Assembly (NCBI RefSeq): GCF_963924675.1 | Contig: NC_089228.1 | Location: forward strand, 97,004,394 to 97,068,393 | Direction of reading: 5' to 3' | From: Phocoena phocoena | Taxonomy: Eukaryota > Chordata > Mammalia > Artiodactyla > Phocoenidae | Length of the DNA: 64,000 nucleotides | Part shown: positions 32,640-44,084 of the stretch, piece after piece | Layout of the letters: the number at the start of each line of letters is the position of its first letter | How positions within the stretch are numbered: the first letter of the stretch is position 1 | Translations under genes and position numbers: made by a program | The notes under the pieces: generated by a model | Database searches by the model: none | Told to the model about the DNA's origin: nothing | Seen by the model: the letters and a program-made list of their open reading frames with translations, nothing else

Positions 32640-33659
32640 GTCATCAATTTCACATACTCTCATTCGCCCGAAACACATGTTATGAGCAGCACCCCTCCAC
32701 CACACATATAACCCTGCAGTATCCTATCCTCCAACCCTTGGGAATCGCTTTAAATTAGGAAAGTACTTTAATTCTGATTTGCGTTTTAGTACAAAAAGCA
32801 GCGTCAGTATGTTTTGTTTAAAAATGTGTTCTGCCTCAGGTACAGAAGAGCCCTTATGTCAAAGCTTCATCCAGGTTTTTATGTGGCCAGAGGAAGGACA
32901 TCAAGAAACAAATAGTTCTGTTATTTGAAAAAGTTATATATGCTAGGGCTCATTTTTAATGTTCTGTGGGCCTCTGGTCAAGTTGTGGAATTAGGAAGGA
33001 GACAAAGGCCAACCTGTCACTTCAGTACATCATAATGTATATTGCTATCCCCTTGGGGAGCAGTCTGAGCACAGTTTCCTGTAATTAGAAAAATGTTTCT
33101 TATCCTCAATATGGATCTTGATTGTGATGTTTCTGAAACTTAATGTCTCTTCTTAGACAAGAGTTACTTCTGAGATGACTCAGAAATAATAAGGCATATT
33201 TGCACATTATACTACCAGGGAAATCTCAAAGAGCACTGAACTTGTAGAGCCAACATTTATCCTGGATTGTCTTCAGGAAGCCCCCTACCTCCCAGTGAGA
33301 GTCTAGCTTAACTTGAGAAATGTTTTGCTGCAAGTGGTTGTCCTAGGAATTGAGCTGGTTGAGGTATAGAAATGAGTAGGAAGGGAATTCTAGGACGTAA
33401 CTGCTACCAGTGAGTAGGGGACAGGTTTCTCCAAGGGGAGATGAAGATTCACATTCTATTGGTTTGAAGAAGGAAGCCCTCCTTGCAGAGAGGTAACACT
33501 TCAGAATCAGGAGCCAGGGCTGTGTACTCTGTGTATCTGTGAAGGGTTTAACTTTCTGAGTAATTTTTCTGTTGGACTATTGGAATAGTTTTGTGAAGGG
33601 CACACTAATAATTTCTCCTCCTATATTCTTTTACAGCTTTTTGATAAAAGTTTTCTGTG
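32640..33659. other. Unassigned sequence
   Basis: 1 kb with no recognised gene or repeat. Confidence 0.4.
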
Positions 33660-34535
33660 ATAGAATAAAAGCAGAACTAGCTACATAATTGCAGGGCAGG
33701 TGCAAAATGAAAATGCAGGAACCCTTGTTCAAAAATTATTAAGAAGTTCAACAGAATGTGATATACACTTATAATGGAATATTAGTCTTAAAAATGAAGG
33801 AAGTTCTGAGACATGGTCACTAGCAAGCAGCAGGATACTAAAGACAAAAGAAAATTTTTAAAACAGTCAGAATAAAAAGTAAACTACTTACAAAGGAACA
33901 ATAATTAGACTAACAGCAAAATTCTCATTAGCATTACTAGAGGCCAGAAAACAAAAGAGTATTGGGAGAACATAGTTGTCAATCTGGAAGGTCCTATCTT
34001 GCTAAATTATTATTCAAGAGTAAAAGTGAAATAAAGACAATTTCACACAGGGGCTTTGCTGGTGGCACAGTGGTTGAGAATCCGCCTGCCAGTGCAGGGG
34101 ACAAGGGTTCTATCCCTGGTCCGGGAAGATCCCACATGCTGCGGAGCAACTAAGCTCGTGTGCCACAACTACTGAGCCTGCGCTCTAGAGCCTGCATGCC
34201 GCAACTACTGAAGCCTGCATGCCACAACTACTGAAGCCCGCGTGCCTAGAGCCCATGTTCCACACAAGAGAAACCACCGCAATGAGAAGCCTGCACACTG
34301 CAACGAAGAGTAGCCCCCACTCACCGCAACTAGAGAAAGCCTGTGTGCAGCAACGAAGACCCAACACAGCCAAAAACATGTAAATAAAATAAATAAATTT
34401 ATTTAAAAAATAAAACGGTTTCAAACAAATTGAGCCTGAGAGAGTTTATAACTCACAGTCTTTCCATCATTGAAAAAAACTACAAGAGGATGTACATCAG
34501 TAGGAAGAAAACTAAACCCAGTAGGAAGGACTGGC
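33660..34535 (+). mobile_element. L1 relics (two pieces) with nested SINE
   Basis: 33750-33830 (cacttataatggaatattag, aaggaagttctgagacatg) resembles the end of ORF2. From about 33840 the ORF1-side segment appears: ttacaaaggaacaataattag, actaacagcaaaattctcatt, ccaga, then attattcaagagtaaaagtgaaataaagac. After the SINE it resumes with aaacaaattgagcctgagagagttt and gaggatgtacatcagtaggaag. Confidence 0.7.
34051..34410 (+). mobile_element. CHR-type SINE, long form
   Basis: gggctttgctggtggcacagtgg begins the head. The body has the long-form series of 'gcaactactgaagcc' and 'gcgctctagagcctg' units and ends aaaacatgtaaataaaataaataaattt. The target duplication is weak (atttcacaca before, gtttcaaaca after). 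It interrupts an L1 and forms an inverted pair with the copy at 36157-36455. Confidence 0.93.
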
Positions 34536-34779
34536 ACACAGAAGTATTTTGTAGTTTCTCATTCTATCCTTATGTCTCTTATAACTTTTCATATTTTCTA
34601 TTTCTTTTTTTTCTCTGTGTTTCATTCTGAAGAATTTATTCAAATTTTTCTAGTTTACTATTTCTCTATTTATCAAGTTGCTAATAATTTTCTGTGATTG
34701 TTAGGATTAAGTTCTGGTAAAGGAATAGAAAAACCCAATATAGCCATGGCTTTAAAAAAAAAAAAGGAGAAATTCAGTT

Positions 34780-35245
34780 TCAGTCAAGATGGAGCAATAG
34801 GGCCTGGATTTCTCCTCCTATTTGAGAAAAAAAAAAAGAACAAATATAAGAAGCAACAGTTTTTAAGACACTGGACATCAAGTAACAGAGGATGGTGATC
34901 CTAATGAGAAAGAAATAAGTCCTATAATTGCTCCAGCTTGCTGCCTTTCATTTGCAGGCTGTGTCACTAGGAGAGGGAACACAGGTGGAGCCTGCTGATC
35001 TCCTTGAGTTGAGGAGATGGAGCTGAGAGTCTCAGAAGAGCAAGACAGATAGAGTTCACAGGACACAATCCTGAAAAGAGAAGAGCTGCGTGGAGAGAAA
35101 AACATGGAGATCTGCAGCAGGGTCTCCGTCAGGAATCAGTTGAGTAATCACCAGTGTATGTGCATGAGGAAACTATCTGAAGCTAGAGAAAGAACCACCC
35201 AAAATGATTAGAGGAAACCGTACCTGAGCTCACACAGGAATAGTG
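34780..35245 (+). mobile_element. L1 5'-UTR fragment
   Basis: tcagtcaagatggagcaatag, tggatttctcctcctatttga, gacactggacatcaagtaac, tcctaatgagaaagaaataag, ttgagttgaggagatggagc and agaaagaaccacccaaaa follow the 5' untranslated region of old L1 elements. It abuts an opposite-strand L1 ORF2 piece without a gap. Confidence 0.6.
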
Positions 35246-36140
35246 CCCATTCATTTGTTGGTGGACACTTAGGTTGTTTTCATGTCTTGTCTATTGTAAA
35301 CAATGCTACAATGAACATGGGGGTGCATATATCTTCTCAAATCAGTGTTTTCATTTTCTGTGGATAAATACCCAGAAGTGGAATTGCTGGATCATATGGT
35401 AGTTCTATTTTTAATTTTTTGAGGAAACCCCATACTGTTTTCCTTAGTGGCTCTACCAGTTTACGTTCCCTCAACAGTGCACAAGAGTTCCCTTTTCTCT
35501 ACGTCCTCACCAACCCTGTTATCTGTTGTCTTTTTGATAATAGCCATTCTAACAGATGTGAGGTGATATCTCACGGTGGTTCTGATTTGCATTTACATAA
35601 TGATTAGTGATGTTGATCACCTTTTCATGTACATTTTGGCCATCTGTATATCTTCTTTGGAAAAATGTCTATCGTATCCTCTGCCCATTTTTTTAATTGG
35701 ATTGTTTTTTGTTTGTTTGGACTTCTTTGCTATTGAATTGTATGAGTTCTTTATATATTTTGGATATTAGCCCCATATTAGATATATGAATTGCAAATAT
35801 TTTCTCTCATTTAGCAGGTTACCTTTTCATATTGTTGATGAAAAAACTTTTCATCAAGCTTCTTTTCTCTGCAGAAGCTTTTTAGTTTGATATAGTCCCA
35901 TTTGTGTATTTCTACTTTTATTTCCTTTGCTTTTCATGTCAAATCTAAAAAATCATCACCAAGACTGATGTCAAGGAGCTTAGCTTATTGCTTGTGTTTT
36001 CTTCCAGGAATTCTGGTTTCAGGTTTTACATTCATGTCTTTAATCCATTGTGAGTTCACTTTGTGTATGGTGTAAGATAGGGGTCCACTTTCATTCTTTT
36101 GCATGTGGCTGTCCAGCTTTCCCAGTACCATTTATTGAAG
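35246..36140 (-). mobile_element. L1 ORF2 C-terminal half, antisense
   Basis: In plus sense the stretch reads as the reverse complement of L1 ORF2: gtggacacttaggttgtttt, taaatacccagaagtggaattgctggatcatatgg, aggtgatatctcacggtgg, ttctttatatattttggatat, ctctgcagaagctttttag, then cccagtaccatttattgaag. It lacks the 3' UTR and tail at its left end and the 5' part at its right. Many stops; no functional protein. Confidence 0.93.
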
Positions 36141-36156
36141 ACCCAGCTACTTCTTT

Positions 36157-36455
36157 TTTATTTTTTTAATAAATTTATTTATTTTTGGCTGCGTTGGGTC
36201 TTCGTTGCTGAGCGCGGACTTTCTCTACTTGTGGCGAGCAGGGGCTACTCTTCGTTGCGGTGCGCGGGCTTCTCATTGCCGTGGCTTCTCTTGTTGCAGA
36301 GCACAGGCTCTAGGCGCACGGGCTTCAGTAGTTGCGGTGCACAGGCTTAGTTGCTCTGCAGTATGTGGGATCTTCCCGGACCAGGAATCGAATCCTTGTC
36401 CCCTGCATTGGCAGGCGGATTCTTAACCACTGCACCACCAGGGAAGCCCAAGACA
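36157..36455 (-). mobile_element. CHR-type SINE, long form
   Basis: Minus-strand copy; in plus sense it runs from tttttttaataaatttatttattttt through gggtcttcgttgctgagcgc to accaccagggaagccc. The target duplication cagctacttcttt is exact at 36144-36156 and 36456-36468. It lies at the end of the antisense L1 ORF2 piece. Confidence 0.96.
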
Positions 36456-36468
36456 CAGCTACTTCTTT

Positions 36469-37197
36469 AAAAGACTTGAAGTAGCTACTAATTACCTAGG
36501 AAAATAGCCAAAGATTTATTACCTGACATATATATTTTATACCCTGTGTACTTCCCCAGTTTTCCTTCAATTAGAGGGAGATTATTGAGTGACTGACATT
36601 CTACAGTACTACATAATGGAGAAAGAAATCATAGATCTTGTATATGGTTTCCACTGTCTAGACTTGCTTGTTTTAGATCCATCTAATGCATGAAGGATAA
36701 TGGGACATTTTCCAAGACTAAGAAGAGCAACATGTAAGTGGAGCTGACGTCACAGTCCTTCTTGTGTTAGGAAATTTCCCATCATTGTTCCAAGAAAGCA
36801 AACACTTGGGAACCACACTGCAGGAAATGAATGGTTTCACATCAATGGTCATTTGCCACGTAGTCTGCAGTGTCATAAAATGTCTTATAATGATGGCATC
36901 TCCTACTCGATCTTCCCTTCCTGAGGAAGGTTTGCTTCTTCCTAGAGAATAAATTGCTGACTGCGGATTTACATTTTCTCTTGGAGAGAAGTTTTTCTCC
37001 ACGTTCATGAAAAATTATACTAACGATAAATGATGCTGAACGTTAGGCTTTAGGTTGATATTTCCAATGCACGTACTGCTTTTGATAGGAATCAGGAAAG
37101 TCTTATATGTGTGATGAAGATGCTATATGCTGAGGAGGGGCTTTTCTGAGTCCATGAGTCTTCAGTATGCTTCTTTGGGATAGTGAAGAGGACTTTC
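36469..37197. other. Unassigned sequence
   Basis: No recognised repeat or exon. The overlapping frames at 36718-37008 (minus) and 36764-36952 (plus) look accidental. Confidence 0.4.
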
Positions 37198-37214
37198 CAT
37201 TTACATTTTTAAAA

Positions 37215-37385
37215 AAATTTTATGGGAGTTAGTTGATTTACAATGTTGTGTTAGGTTCAGGTGTACAGCAAAGTGAATCAGTTATACATACACATATATC
37301 CACTCTTTTTTTAGAGTCTTTTCCCATATAGGCCATTGCAGAGTACTGAGCAGAGGACCTCCTGTATAACACAGGGAACTCTACT
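37215..37385 (-). mobile_element. Tiny 5'-truncated L1 3' end with 17-bp TSD
   Basis: Cetartiodactyl L1 3'-UTR text in reverse complement: agttgatttacaatgttgtg, gtgtacagcaaagtgaatcag, cagaggacctcctgtataac. The target duplication catttacatttttaaaa is exact at 37198-37214 and 37386-37402. The insert is about 170 bp. Confidence 0.88.
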
Positions 37386-37569
37386 CATTTACATTTTTAA
37401 AATAATAATAAAGGAGACAAGCACCATGCACTTTCATCCAAACAGGCAAGATAAACATCCTATTTTTTCCAGAGTCTGGGTTTTGGAAAATTACGTGCTG
37501 TCTGCAGAATTCTGTTCTCATTTTTATGCTGCCTGTAGTGACCTTTCTATATACAGACAACATTTCTTT

Positions 37570-37868
37570 TCACTTCCCATTAACTATTGGTCAAACTCCC
37601 TTGTATGTTTCCCCAGAATCTTCATGATCTGGCCCTTGCTTACCTCTCCAGCTTCATTTTTTATCCTCCAGAAACACACACATATACACATGCTAACTTC
37701 CCTCCAAAACCTCTATCTCATCCTCCGTGACGGGGCACCACACTCACACACTGCAAAGTAGCCATGTGAAAATGATCTCAGTCCCATATGTGGCTACGTT
37801 CCCACCAGCCTCTGGGCCTTTGCCCATGCTTTTTTATTTCCGTAAAATACTGCTTTACACATAGTCTT
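37570..37868 (+). mobile_element. L2 LINE, piece 1 of 3
   Basis: tcatgatctggcccttgctt, acctctccagcttcat and gcctctgggcctttgcccatg match the L2 region encoding the end of ORF2 and the start of the 3' end. It continues after the LTR at 37869-38226. Confidence 0.75.
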
Positions 37869-38226
37869 TGTTTCGGACTTTGCATGTTTGGACGCTCCCA
37901 AATTCATATGTTTAAACCCGAACCCCCAAATGGATGGTATTAGGAGACAGGGCCTCTGGAAGGTGATTAGGTTATGAGGGTAGAACTTCCATATGGAATT
38001 AGTGTCCTCGTAAGATGTGGAAGAGAGTAGATCTCTCTCTCTCTCTCTCTGCTGTGTGAGGATCCAAAGAGAAGGTCTGTAAACCGGAAAGAAGACCCTC
38101 ATCAGAACCTGATCATGCTGGTGCCCTGACCTTAGACTTCCAGCCCTCAGTACTGTGAGAAATAAATGTTTATTGTTTCAGCCACCCAGCCTGTGATAAT
38201 TTGTTTTAGCAGCCTGAACTAAGACA
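37869..38226 (+). mobile_element. MaLR solo LTR with 5-bp TSD
   Basis: Starts tgtttcggactttgcatg and continues aaattcatatgtttaaaccc, ttaggagacagggcctctgg, aaggtgattaggttatgagg, atcatgctggtgccctgacc, agacttccagccctcagtac and aataaatgtttattgtttcagcc, ending ctgaactaagaca. The 5-bp duplication gtctt lies at 37864-37868 and 38227-38231. It contains a (TC)n run at 38031-38050. Confidence 0.9.
38031..38050 (+). repeat. (CT)n run inside the MaLR LTR
   Basis: Ten CT units following gagtagat. Confidence 0.9.
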
Positions 38227-38385
38227 GTCTTTAGCTAACTTCCACTGAGCCTCCATTTCAGCTTAGTAGGCACTTCCTTTGAAAAATTATTGGTTAACGC
38301 TACCAGCCAAGATTAGGTCCCTTTATATGTTCTCCTGTCCTCCCTACCGTAGCACTTATTTCATTGTATTTTGGGCATATTTATT
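38227..38385 (+). mobile_element. L2 LINE, piece 2 of 3
   Basis: tgagcctccatttcagc, then gtagcacttatttcattgtatttt, fits the L2 text between the two LTR insertions (consensus 'tagcacttatcacattgtatt'). Confidence 0.6.
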
Positions 38386-38952
38386 TTCTAAAAATGACCA
38401 CAACTGTATCTGTTGTGGCCCACACAGTCTTACCTTGTTCTCCTTCATCAAGAGGTTGGGGACAGAGGTTGGAGGAGTCTGATTCTCCTTCCCTGGGATC
38501 TAGGCTGGCCTTAGTAACCAGTAGAAGGTGGTGGAAGTGATGGCCCATGATTTCTAAGGCTGGTTCAGAAAAGGCCCTGAAGCTTTAGCCTGATTTTGTT
38601 GAGACACTTGCTCTGGGGGAGGCTAGTTGCCATGTGAGAAGTCTCCCTTAAGACGGTCTCCCTTAAGGTAGTCATGGTGGAGATAACTCATGTAGGTGTA
38701 CCAGACAGTAGCTCCCAGATGACAGCTCAGCAAGGACGGCCAGCCAAGTGAGTGAAGACATCTTCAGATAATTCTAGCCCCCAGCCCTTAAGTCACCCTC
38801 AACCATGAGTCTTCTCAGCTGAGGCCCAGACATCATGGAATCCTGTACCCTATTCAAATTCCTAAGCTGCAGAGCCATGAACATAATAAAATGGTTGGTT
38901 TAAGCTGCTAGATTTGGGGATGATTTGTTACAGAGCACTAGGAACTGAAACA
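38386..38952 (+). mobile_element. MLT1-type MaLR LTR
   Basis: tgatggcccatgatttctaagg, ccctgaagctttagcc, cagctgaggcccagacatcatgg, attcctaagctgcagagcc and taataaaatggttggtttaagctgctag follow old MLT1 LTRs, ending aggaactgaaaca. The bases ttatt at 38381-38385 and 38953-38957 may be its 5-bp target duplication. A 12-bp gtctcccttaag tandem lies at 38641-38667. Confidence 0.78.
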
Positions 38953-39125
38953 TTATTGTATAAATGAATGTTCACTTATCTAGGCTGTAAGATCCCACAC
39001 CAGATTCTACAAGCATGAGGGGGGGGTCTATATCTGATTTGTTTGCTATTATAACCTTAGCTTTTAGCTCAGTGCCTGACATATAATAGGTATTTGGTAA
39101 ATAATCTTAACTAAATAAATAGATG
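38953..39125 (+). mobile_element. L2 LINE, piece 3 of 3 (3' end)
   Basis: ttatctaggctgtaagatcc, ggtctatatctgatttgtttgc, tcagtgcctgacatataatagg and tatttggtaaata are the L2 3' terminus, completing the element begun at 37570. Confidence 0.72.
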
Positions 39126-40102
39126 ACTGGATTGGTGCCTTCTTTCTCTGGCTTTGTGTTTATCCGCCTCTTTCTCACACCTTAAGTTTGGTCATCTAGT
39201 TACAGACAGCTGGTTGGCCCAAGACACTGTTTTTCTTGTCAAGTTCTACGTCATTGATTCCTACTGTGTTCCTCTTGACTATTCCTTGTCCCGATGTTTG
39301 GGATAACGAAGGAGCCAAGTGAAAGGCCTTGTGCCTTGTGGGTCACTAACAAGTCAATAAAAAGCAATTCCTGTCTCACTTCCCCAGCTTCTCTCTGGCT
39401 TTCTTTTCTATCACCTGAATGCCTCATTACAGCCAGAAGAGAGCCTTTATGTTCCCCGTCTGTCTTCAGAGCGAACGAGGCTGGACACAGGAAGAAAGGG
39501 CTCTCAGGTCCCTGCCTGGACAGGTGGGCTCAGTGCGCTCATCCCTGGCTCCATCCCAGTTCAGTGGAATCTTGCTCTGGACTATTCGCCCCCGTCCTTT
39601 GCAGGCTATAGGACTGGCCCAGCGATGAGCAGCAGCGGCTGTGCAAACATGAAAGAGAGGCAGCACTCAAGCCTTTAGCAGCCCATATTCAGCTCAGGCC
39701 ACGTGCACACTGACATTTGATAATGTTTTGGTGAAAAAGCTTCTGAGTAGCCCTGCTTTCACCAAAAGGTGACTGGAGTGAAGGGAAGGGTGACTGGATG
39801 CCAGCAACCCTCTGAATCCCGTCAACCTGGGAGTAGTCTTCGTGAGGGTGCAGAACCATCCATTAGAAAGATACCGCCTCTCTCTTTCCACACCCTCTAG
39901 GACATGGGAATTGGAGAGCCTGCAGAGTTAGCAATCATATCAAAAAAGCATGTCATCCGCTCTGGCTCAAGGAGCCTAAGCTGTGAAGGAAGTGGGTGGG
40001 GAATTCAGGCACTGGGCTGTATGAGATAACACGCTTGCCTTAGAAAGTCTGTCACCTTCTCCCTCCACCCAAAAACCCTTTCCCTGCTTTTACACATGCG
40101 TG

Positions 40103-40105
<3 letters not shown>
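39126..40105. other. Unassigned sequence
   Basis: No gene recognised. 39294-39666 is relatively stop-poor in three frames on both strands (105, 69 and 66 codons), but they overlap and none resembles a known domain. Confidence 0.4.

Positions 40106-40148
<43 letters not shown>
40106..40148 (+). repeat. (CA)n microsatellite
   Basis: Twenty-one uninterrupted CA units, the longest pure dinucleotide tract in the window. A frame starting here with a Thr-His run is an artefact of the repeat. Confidence 0.97.
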
Positions 40149-40150
<2 letters not shown>

Positions 40151-40299
40151 GGCCGGGAGGAGGCCCAGCATCCTGAATCACACCTGGTTCTATGCACGAT
40201 GGTTGCAGCCTTCTGTGCTGAGTATTTGCTCCAGTTACAGAGACAGAATAAAAATAATAAGAAGAAAAATAGGAAGGATAAGAAGAGCAGGCAGAGAAG

Positions 40300-40540
40300 A
40301 AGAAGGGCTATCTTTTATTTGGTATTTGCTGTATGCCATGAATTGTAGTAAGAACTTCTTTTGGTATAATCTCATTTAATCTGAAATAACAACTTACAAT
40401 ATAGGAATACTTTCTAATTTGTAGATGAGGAAACTAATGCTGCTCAAAGAGTTTAAGTAATTTACCCAAGATCACACAGTAGATGTTGGAGCCAGAAGTT
40501 TTAGCCACATTGGGCTGCCTCTAAATGCCATGTTCTTTCC
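40300..40540 (-). mobile_element. MIR element
   Basis: ttggtatttgctgtatgcc, tataatctcatttaatctg, ttgtagatgaggaaactaatg, aatttacccaagatcacacag and gttggagccagaag fit the reverse complement of MIR. Confidence 0.82.
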
Positions 40541-43366
40541 ATCCTACTAGGCTATAGGTGGTTCTATTATAGCCTAAATGTCTCCAAATAGCCTACAGGG
40601 ATGAGTGTTCAAACAGGATCATGACGTGAGGATCACTTTGACTCTGCACAGAATTGGACACCCCAGTGTAACATCTGTTTGAATTCCACTGCCTCTCACA
40701 TGACTACCTGGACACCTAAGCACTGCCAGGAATTCCTAACTGACCTGGAGTTCAGTGTCCTGGCCATGCCTTGAGGATCAAGAATTCAAGCTATGGGGTT
40801 CCAGCACAGTGCACTACACCACAGAGAAGACGGTTGAGAAATCCAGTTGATGGCCTTAAGCCATACATTGATTTATGCCCAAGAATGCATTTCTGTTTCT
40901 GGCGAAAGGAAAGCAACCCTCTAAGATTTATTCTGGTTGACCACATTAGCTGTTCTGATCACAGCAACCACTGTGAATTGAGTTGGTTTTGTTAATTCCC
41001 CACTATACAGTGCATTTACAAGCTCTGTCTGCTAAGGCAACACAGAATCAGTAATTTCTTCAAAGTTTACAGTCAGTGATAAGAAAATCAAAGACTAGAA
41101 TCAAGTGCTTAGGCTCTGAATCAAGTTACTCAAAGATTACAGGGAATTCCCCAGAACTCAAGGGAAGAAGAGAAAAGCCTATTCCAACAGGCAGCTGCAG
41201 ATTTGATTCTGATCAAGGGTTTACTCCTATAGTTTGATTCACTTTGACCTTTGAAGCCTTACTGTGAGCTAGACGTTAAGGTACAGAGCAGAAATAAATG
41301 GTCCCACATCCTGAGTTTAACTAGCTCACTATACCTAGTGATTATAGAAAAGAAGTTACATATTTGACAGATTGCTTTGTCATTTACTTCTCTTTGGTGG
41401 GTCAGAAAAGAATTGCTCATAACATATGCATGCTGATTTTTGGTTCTCAAAGTCAGACTATATGGTCCAATATGTAATTATAACAGATGATAACTTACAT
41501 ATAAGTTATGGTGCCAATAAGTGGTATCTACATCCTTCAGTTTTAATATACTTCACATGACCACTTTCTCCTACACTGGAGGAAAAAAAAGAGCTTTTCT
41601 CTACCAATCCTACTTTTTAGAATATGATTAAGAAGTTGAATTTTACCTACTTGGCTGAGCAAGTAGGTAATTCAGACCTACTTGGCTGAGTGGCGTTTAT
41701 CCTCAGGATGGAAAACTCTGGACTTCCCAGTGGTGATGGTTTACATTAACTCCAGAAGAAAAAAGGGAAAAGTTAGAGCAAGTGAGAAAGAAATAAACAA
41801 AAAGAAACAAAACTTTAGCTCCAGAAGAAAAGACAGAGGAAGTTCAGGAATTTAGAAAGAGGAAAGGAGGCAAAAGAAAAGATAGACCAAACACTGTTAG
41901 GAAAAACATTTTTTAAAATCTGAATAGCAGGCCGATTTACTATAATCCTTCACTTCTTTGCTTACGTACCCAAAGTAGGATTCAACTTAGCTTCAAGTAA
42001 ATGACATCAAACACCAAAAGCACCAAACAAATGACTCATAACTTAGAAAATCGGTTGAATGAGCTATAAAAATGGATCCAAGTTTATTTTTAGAATTTAA
42101 TAGAGCGGTTTCGTTTTCCTCTAATAACATGTCAGAATATACAATGGCATTCTCTAGGGTCTAAAAAACATATTTAAAGAGATTGTCAATTCTATTTTAA
42201 CATGGTACTCTCCTCGTTTAATTTTTTTTTTTTTTTTTAGTTAAGTGAGTAGAACATTACAAAAGCATTCACAAAGCTATATAACCATGATGCTTGAGAA
42301 AGACAAATGAGGAATGATTGTGTATGATAGTAGGATGAATTACAGAACTGGAGCAGTAACAATGGTATTAGAGATGGCGCTTCTCACCTTAGTACCTTAG
42401 TATTTTCCCAGTCTTCAAGAGTTCATTGCCAACACCCCCAATTGTGGTCCATTGTAATGGTGGTCACATTCTTTAATGGGCCCTATTTTACTGAGTCTGT
42501 GTTTCATTTCTCCACCAGTGCCTTTCTCACTTGACTTTTAGCTTGTAGTCATTCACCATATAAAAATAAGATGATTGGATGAAAATGCAGAATAATAACC
42601 ACGTAATATGAAATATGACATAAATGCGGTGTATACATATTATATATTATGGCAAAACCTTGGTAATTGCCTGTCTGGTTTAATTTTCAGCTGAGTAAAG
42701 GGAAAAAATTCTGAGGTTGTGCTATCTTTTGCTCTATTATTATTATTATTACAAATATCTATATTGGTCAGGGAACCACATAAATCCATCACTCCAGCTT
42801 TATAGTGTTCAAAGTTTCTGGAATTGGAAGCTAACCTAAGGTAAAACATTTACTCAAGCACAGCTTTCCAGAGTTTTCTTACTTTTCTCATCAGAAATGA
42901 ATTTCAAGTTGATCTTTAAATAATAAGAAACAAGAGTTTCCTATGCAATTGTGGGGTAGCTAAACCCCAGGGTAGGAATGGGGGCAGAACCCAGGGTGAG
43001 GACATCGTGTTCTCTCTCATCCTCGTTAGTGATGGCTCTAAACACAAACAGCCTTCTTGGGTCTTGGAGTCCTGCTGGGGTCTCTGTATTGAGAAGGTGT
43101 CATGATTTGGGGGTGGAGGGTGGGTGGTGACAGTAAAAGCTTGGGCAAAATTCTGGTGTGTACAAATTCCAGCCTCTCATTTTTCTACCCTTTTTAGCCT
43201 CTTGTCCTCCAACTTAAAGTCTGAGGAAAGCTTGCCTTAGAGGCACTTCAAGCCTCTGTCACGGTGAATTAATCCTCAGATTTCTGCAAACATATCGTGA
43301 ATATGCCAGGTGCTAGAGATTCCAGGATAAATTACCCCAATTCAGAGTCTGGTGGAGAACTTTATA
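40541..43366. other. Unassigned, mostly AT-rich sequence
   Basis: 2.8 kb without a named repeat or exon. It holds a hairpin-forming repeat at 41645-41690, a purine-rich patch at 41750-41890 in which the word ctccagaagaaaa occurs twice, and a T run at 42222-42238. Confidence 0.4.
41645..41690. repeat. Three-arm hairpin repeat
   Basis: The 15-mer acctacttggctgag occurs at 41645-41659 and 41676-41690. Between them caagtaggt (41660-41668) is the reverse complement of the first nine bases of both copies, so it can pair with either side, with a 6- or 7-base loop. Confidence 0.9.
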
Positions 43367-43793
43367 CTAGTTTCCTAGGGCTGTCATTAACAAAGTACCA
43401 CAAACAGGGTGGCTTCAATGACAGAAATTTATTTCCTCACAGTTCTGGAGGCTGGAACACTGAGATCAAGGTGTCTGCAGTGTTGGTTCCTCCTGAGGGC
43501 TGGGAGGGAGAATCTGTTCCATTATTTTCTCCTGCCTCTGGCAGCCCCAGGCATTCCTTGGCTTATTGATAGCATTCTCCCATGTCTTCACATCATCTCC
43601 CTTCATGTGTTTCTGTCTCTGTGTCCAAATTTTCCCTTTTTATAAGGACACCATTCATACTGGATTAGGGCCCAACCTAGTGACCTCATCTTAACTTGAT
43701 CATCTGCAAAGACCCTATTTCCAAATAAGGTCACATTCACAGGTACTAGGGGTTAGGACTTCAACATCTTTTGAGCAATTTAACCCATGACAG
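43367..43793 (-). mobile_element. MLT1-type MaLR LTR, near full length
   Basis: In plus sense: actagtttcctagggctgtc, agtaccacaaacagggtggc, agttctggaggctggaacac, ataaggacaccattcatactgg, tctgcaaagaccctatttcc and taggggttaggacttcaaca, ending acccatgaca. This is a complete antisense LTR. Confidence 0.93.
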
Positions 43794-44084
43794 TTGTTCA
43801 AATGGGTAAAAATTCTACAGTCTCTGACCCTCCATACTGAACTTCATCACTTCCTGAGATACCGCATTATGGCCTTCTACAACCTGTTCCATTACAGACT
43901 CCTCTGTTACTTCACTGCTTTTGTCTCAACAATTTCAGCAACATTTGAGGCCCCATTTTGACTTGAAAGTTCCTACCTAATCCCAGGAGGCTCCCTAGTC
44001 TTTGCCCAGCATATCTCCCCCATGTCCTTCCCTGAACACTGACCCTAATTTGTATCAACGATTTAACTCTCTGTTCCAAGGATT

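Noticed and set aside
32202..32711. 169-codon frame, the longest in the window
   Set aside because: It crosses a hAT end, a poly-T run (giving a run of Phe) and a SINE body. The composition is explained by repeats.
39294..39666. Cluster of three open frames
   Set aside because: Frames overlap on both strands and show no recognisable family; GC content explains the lack of stops.
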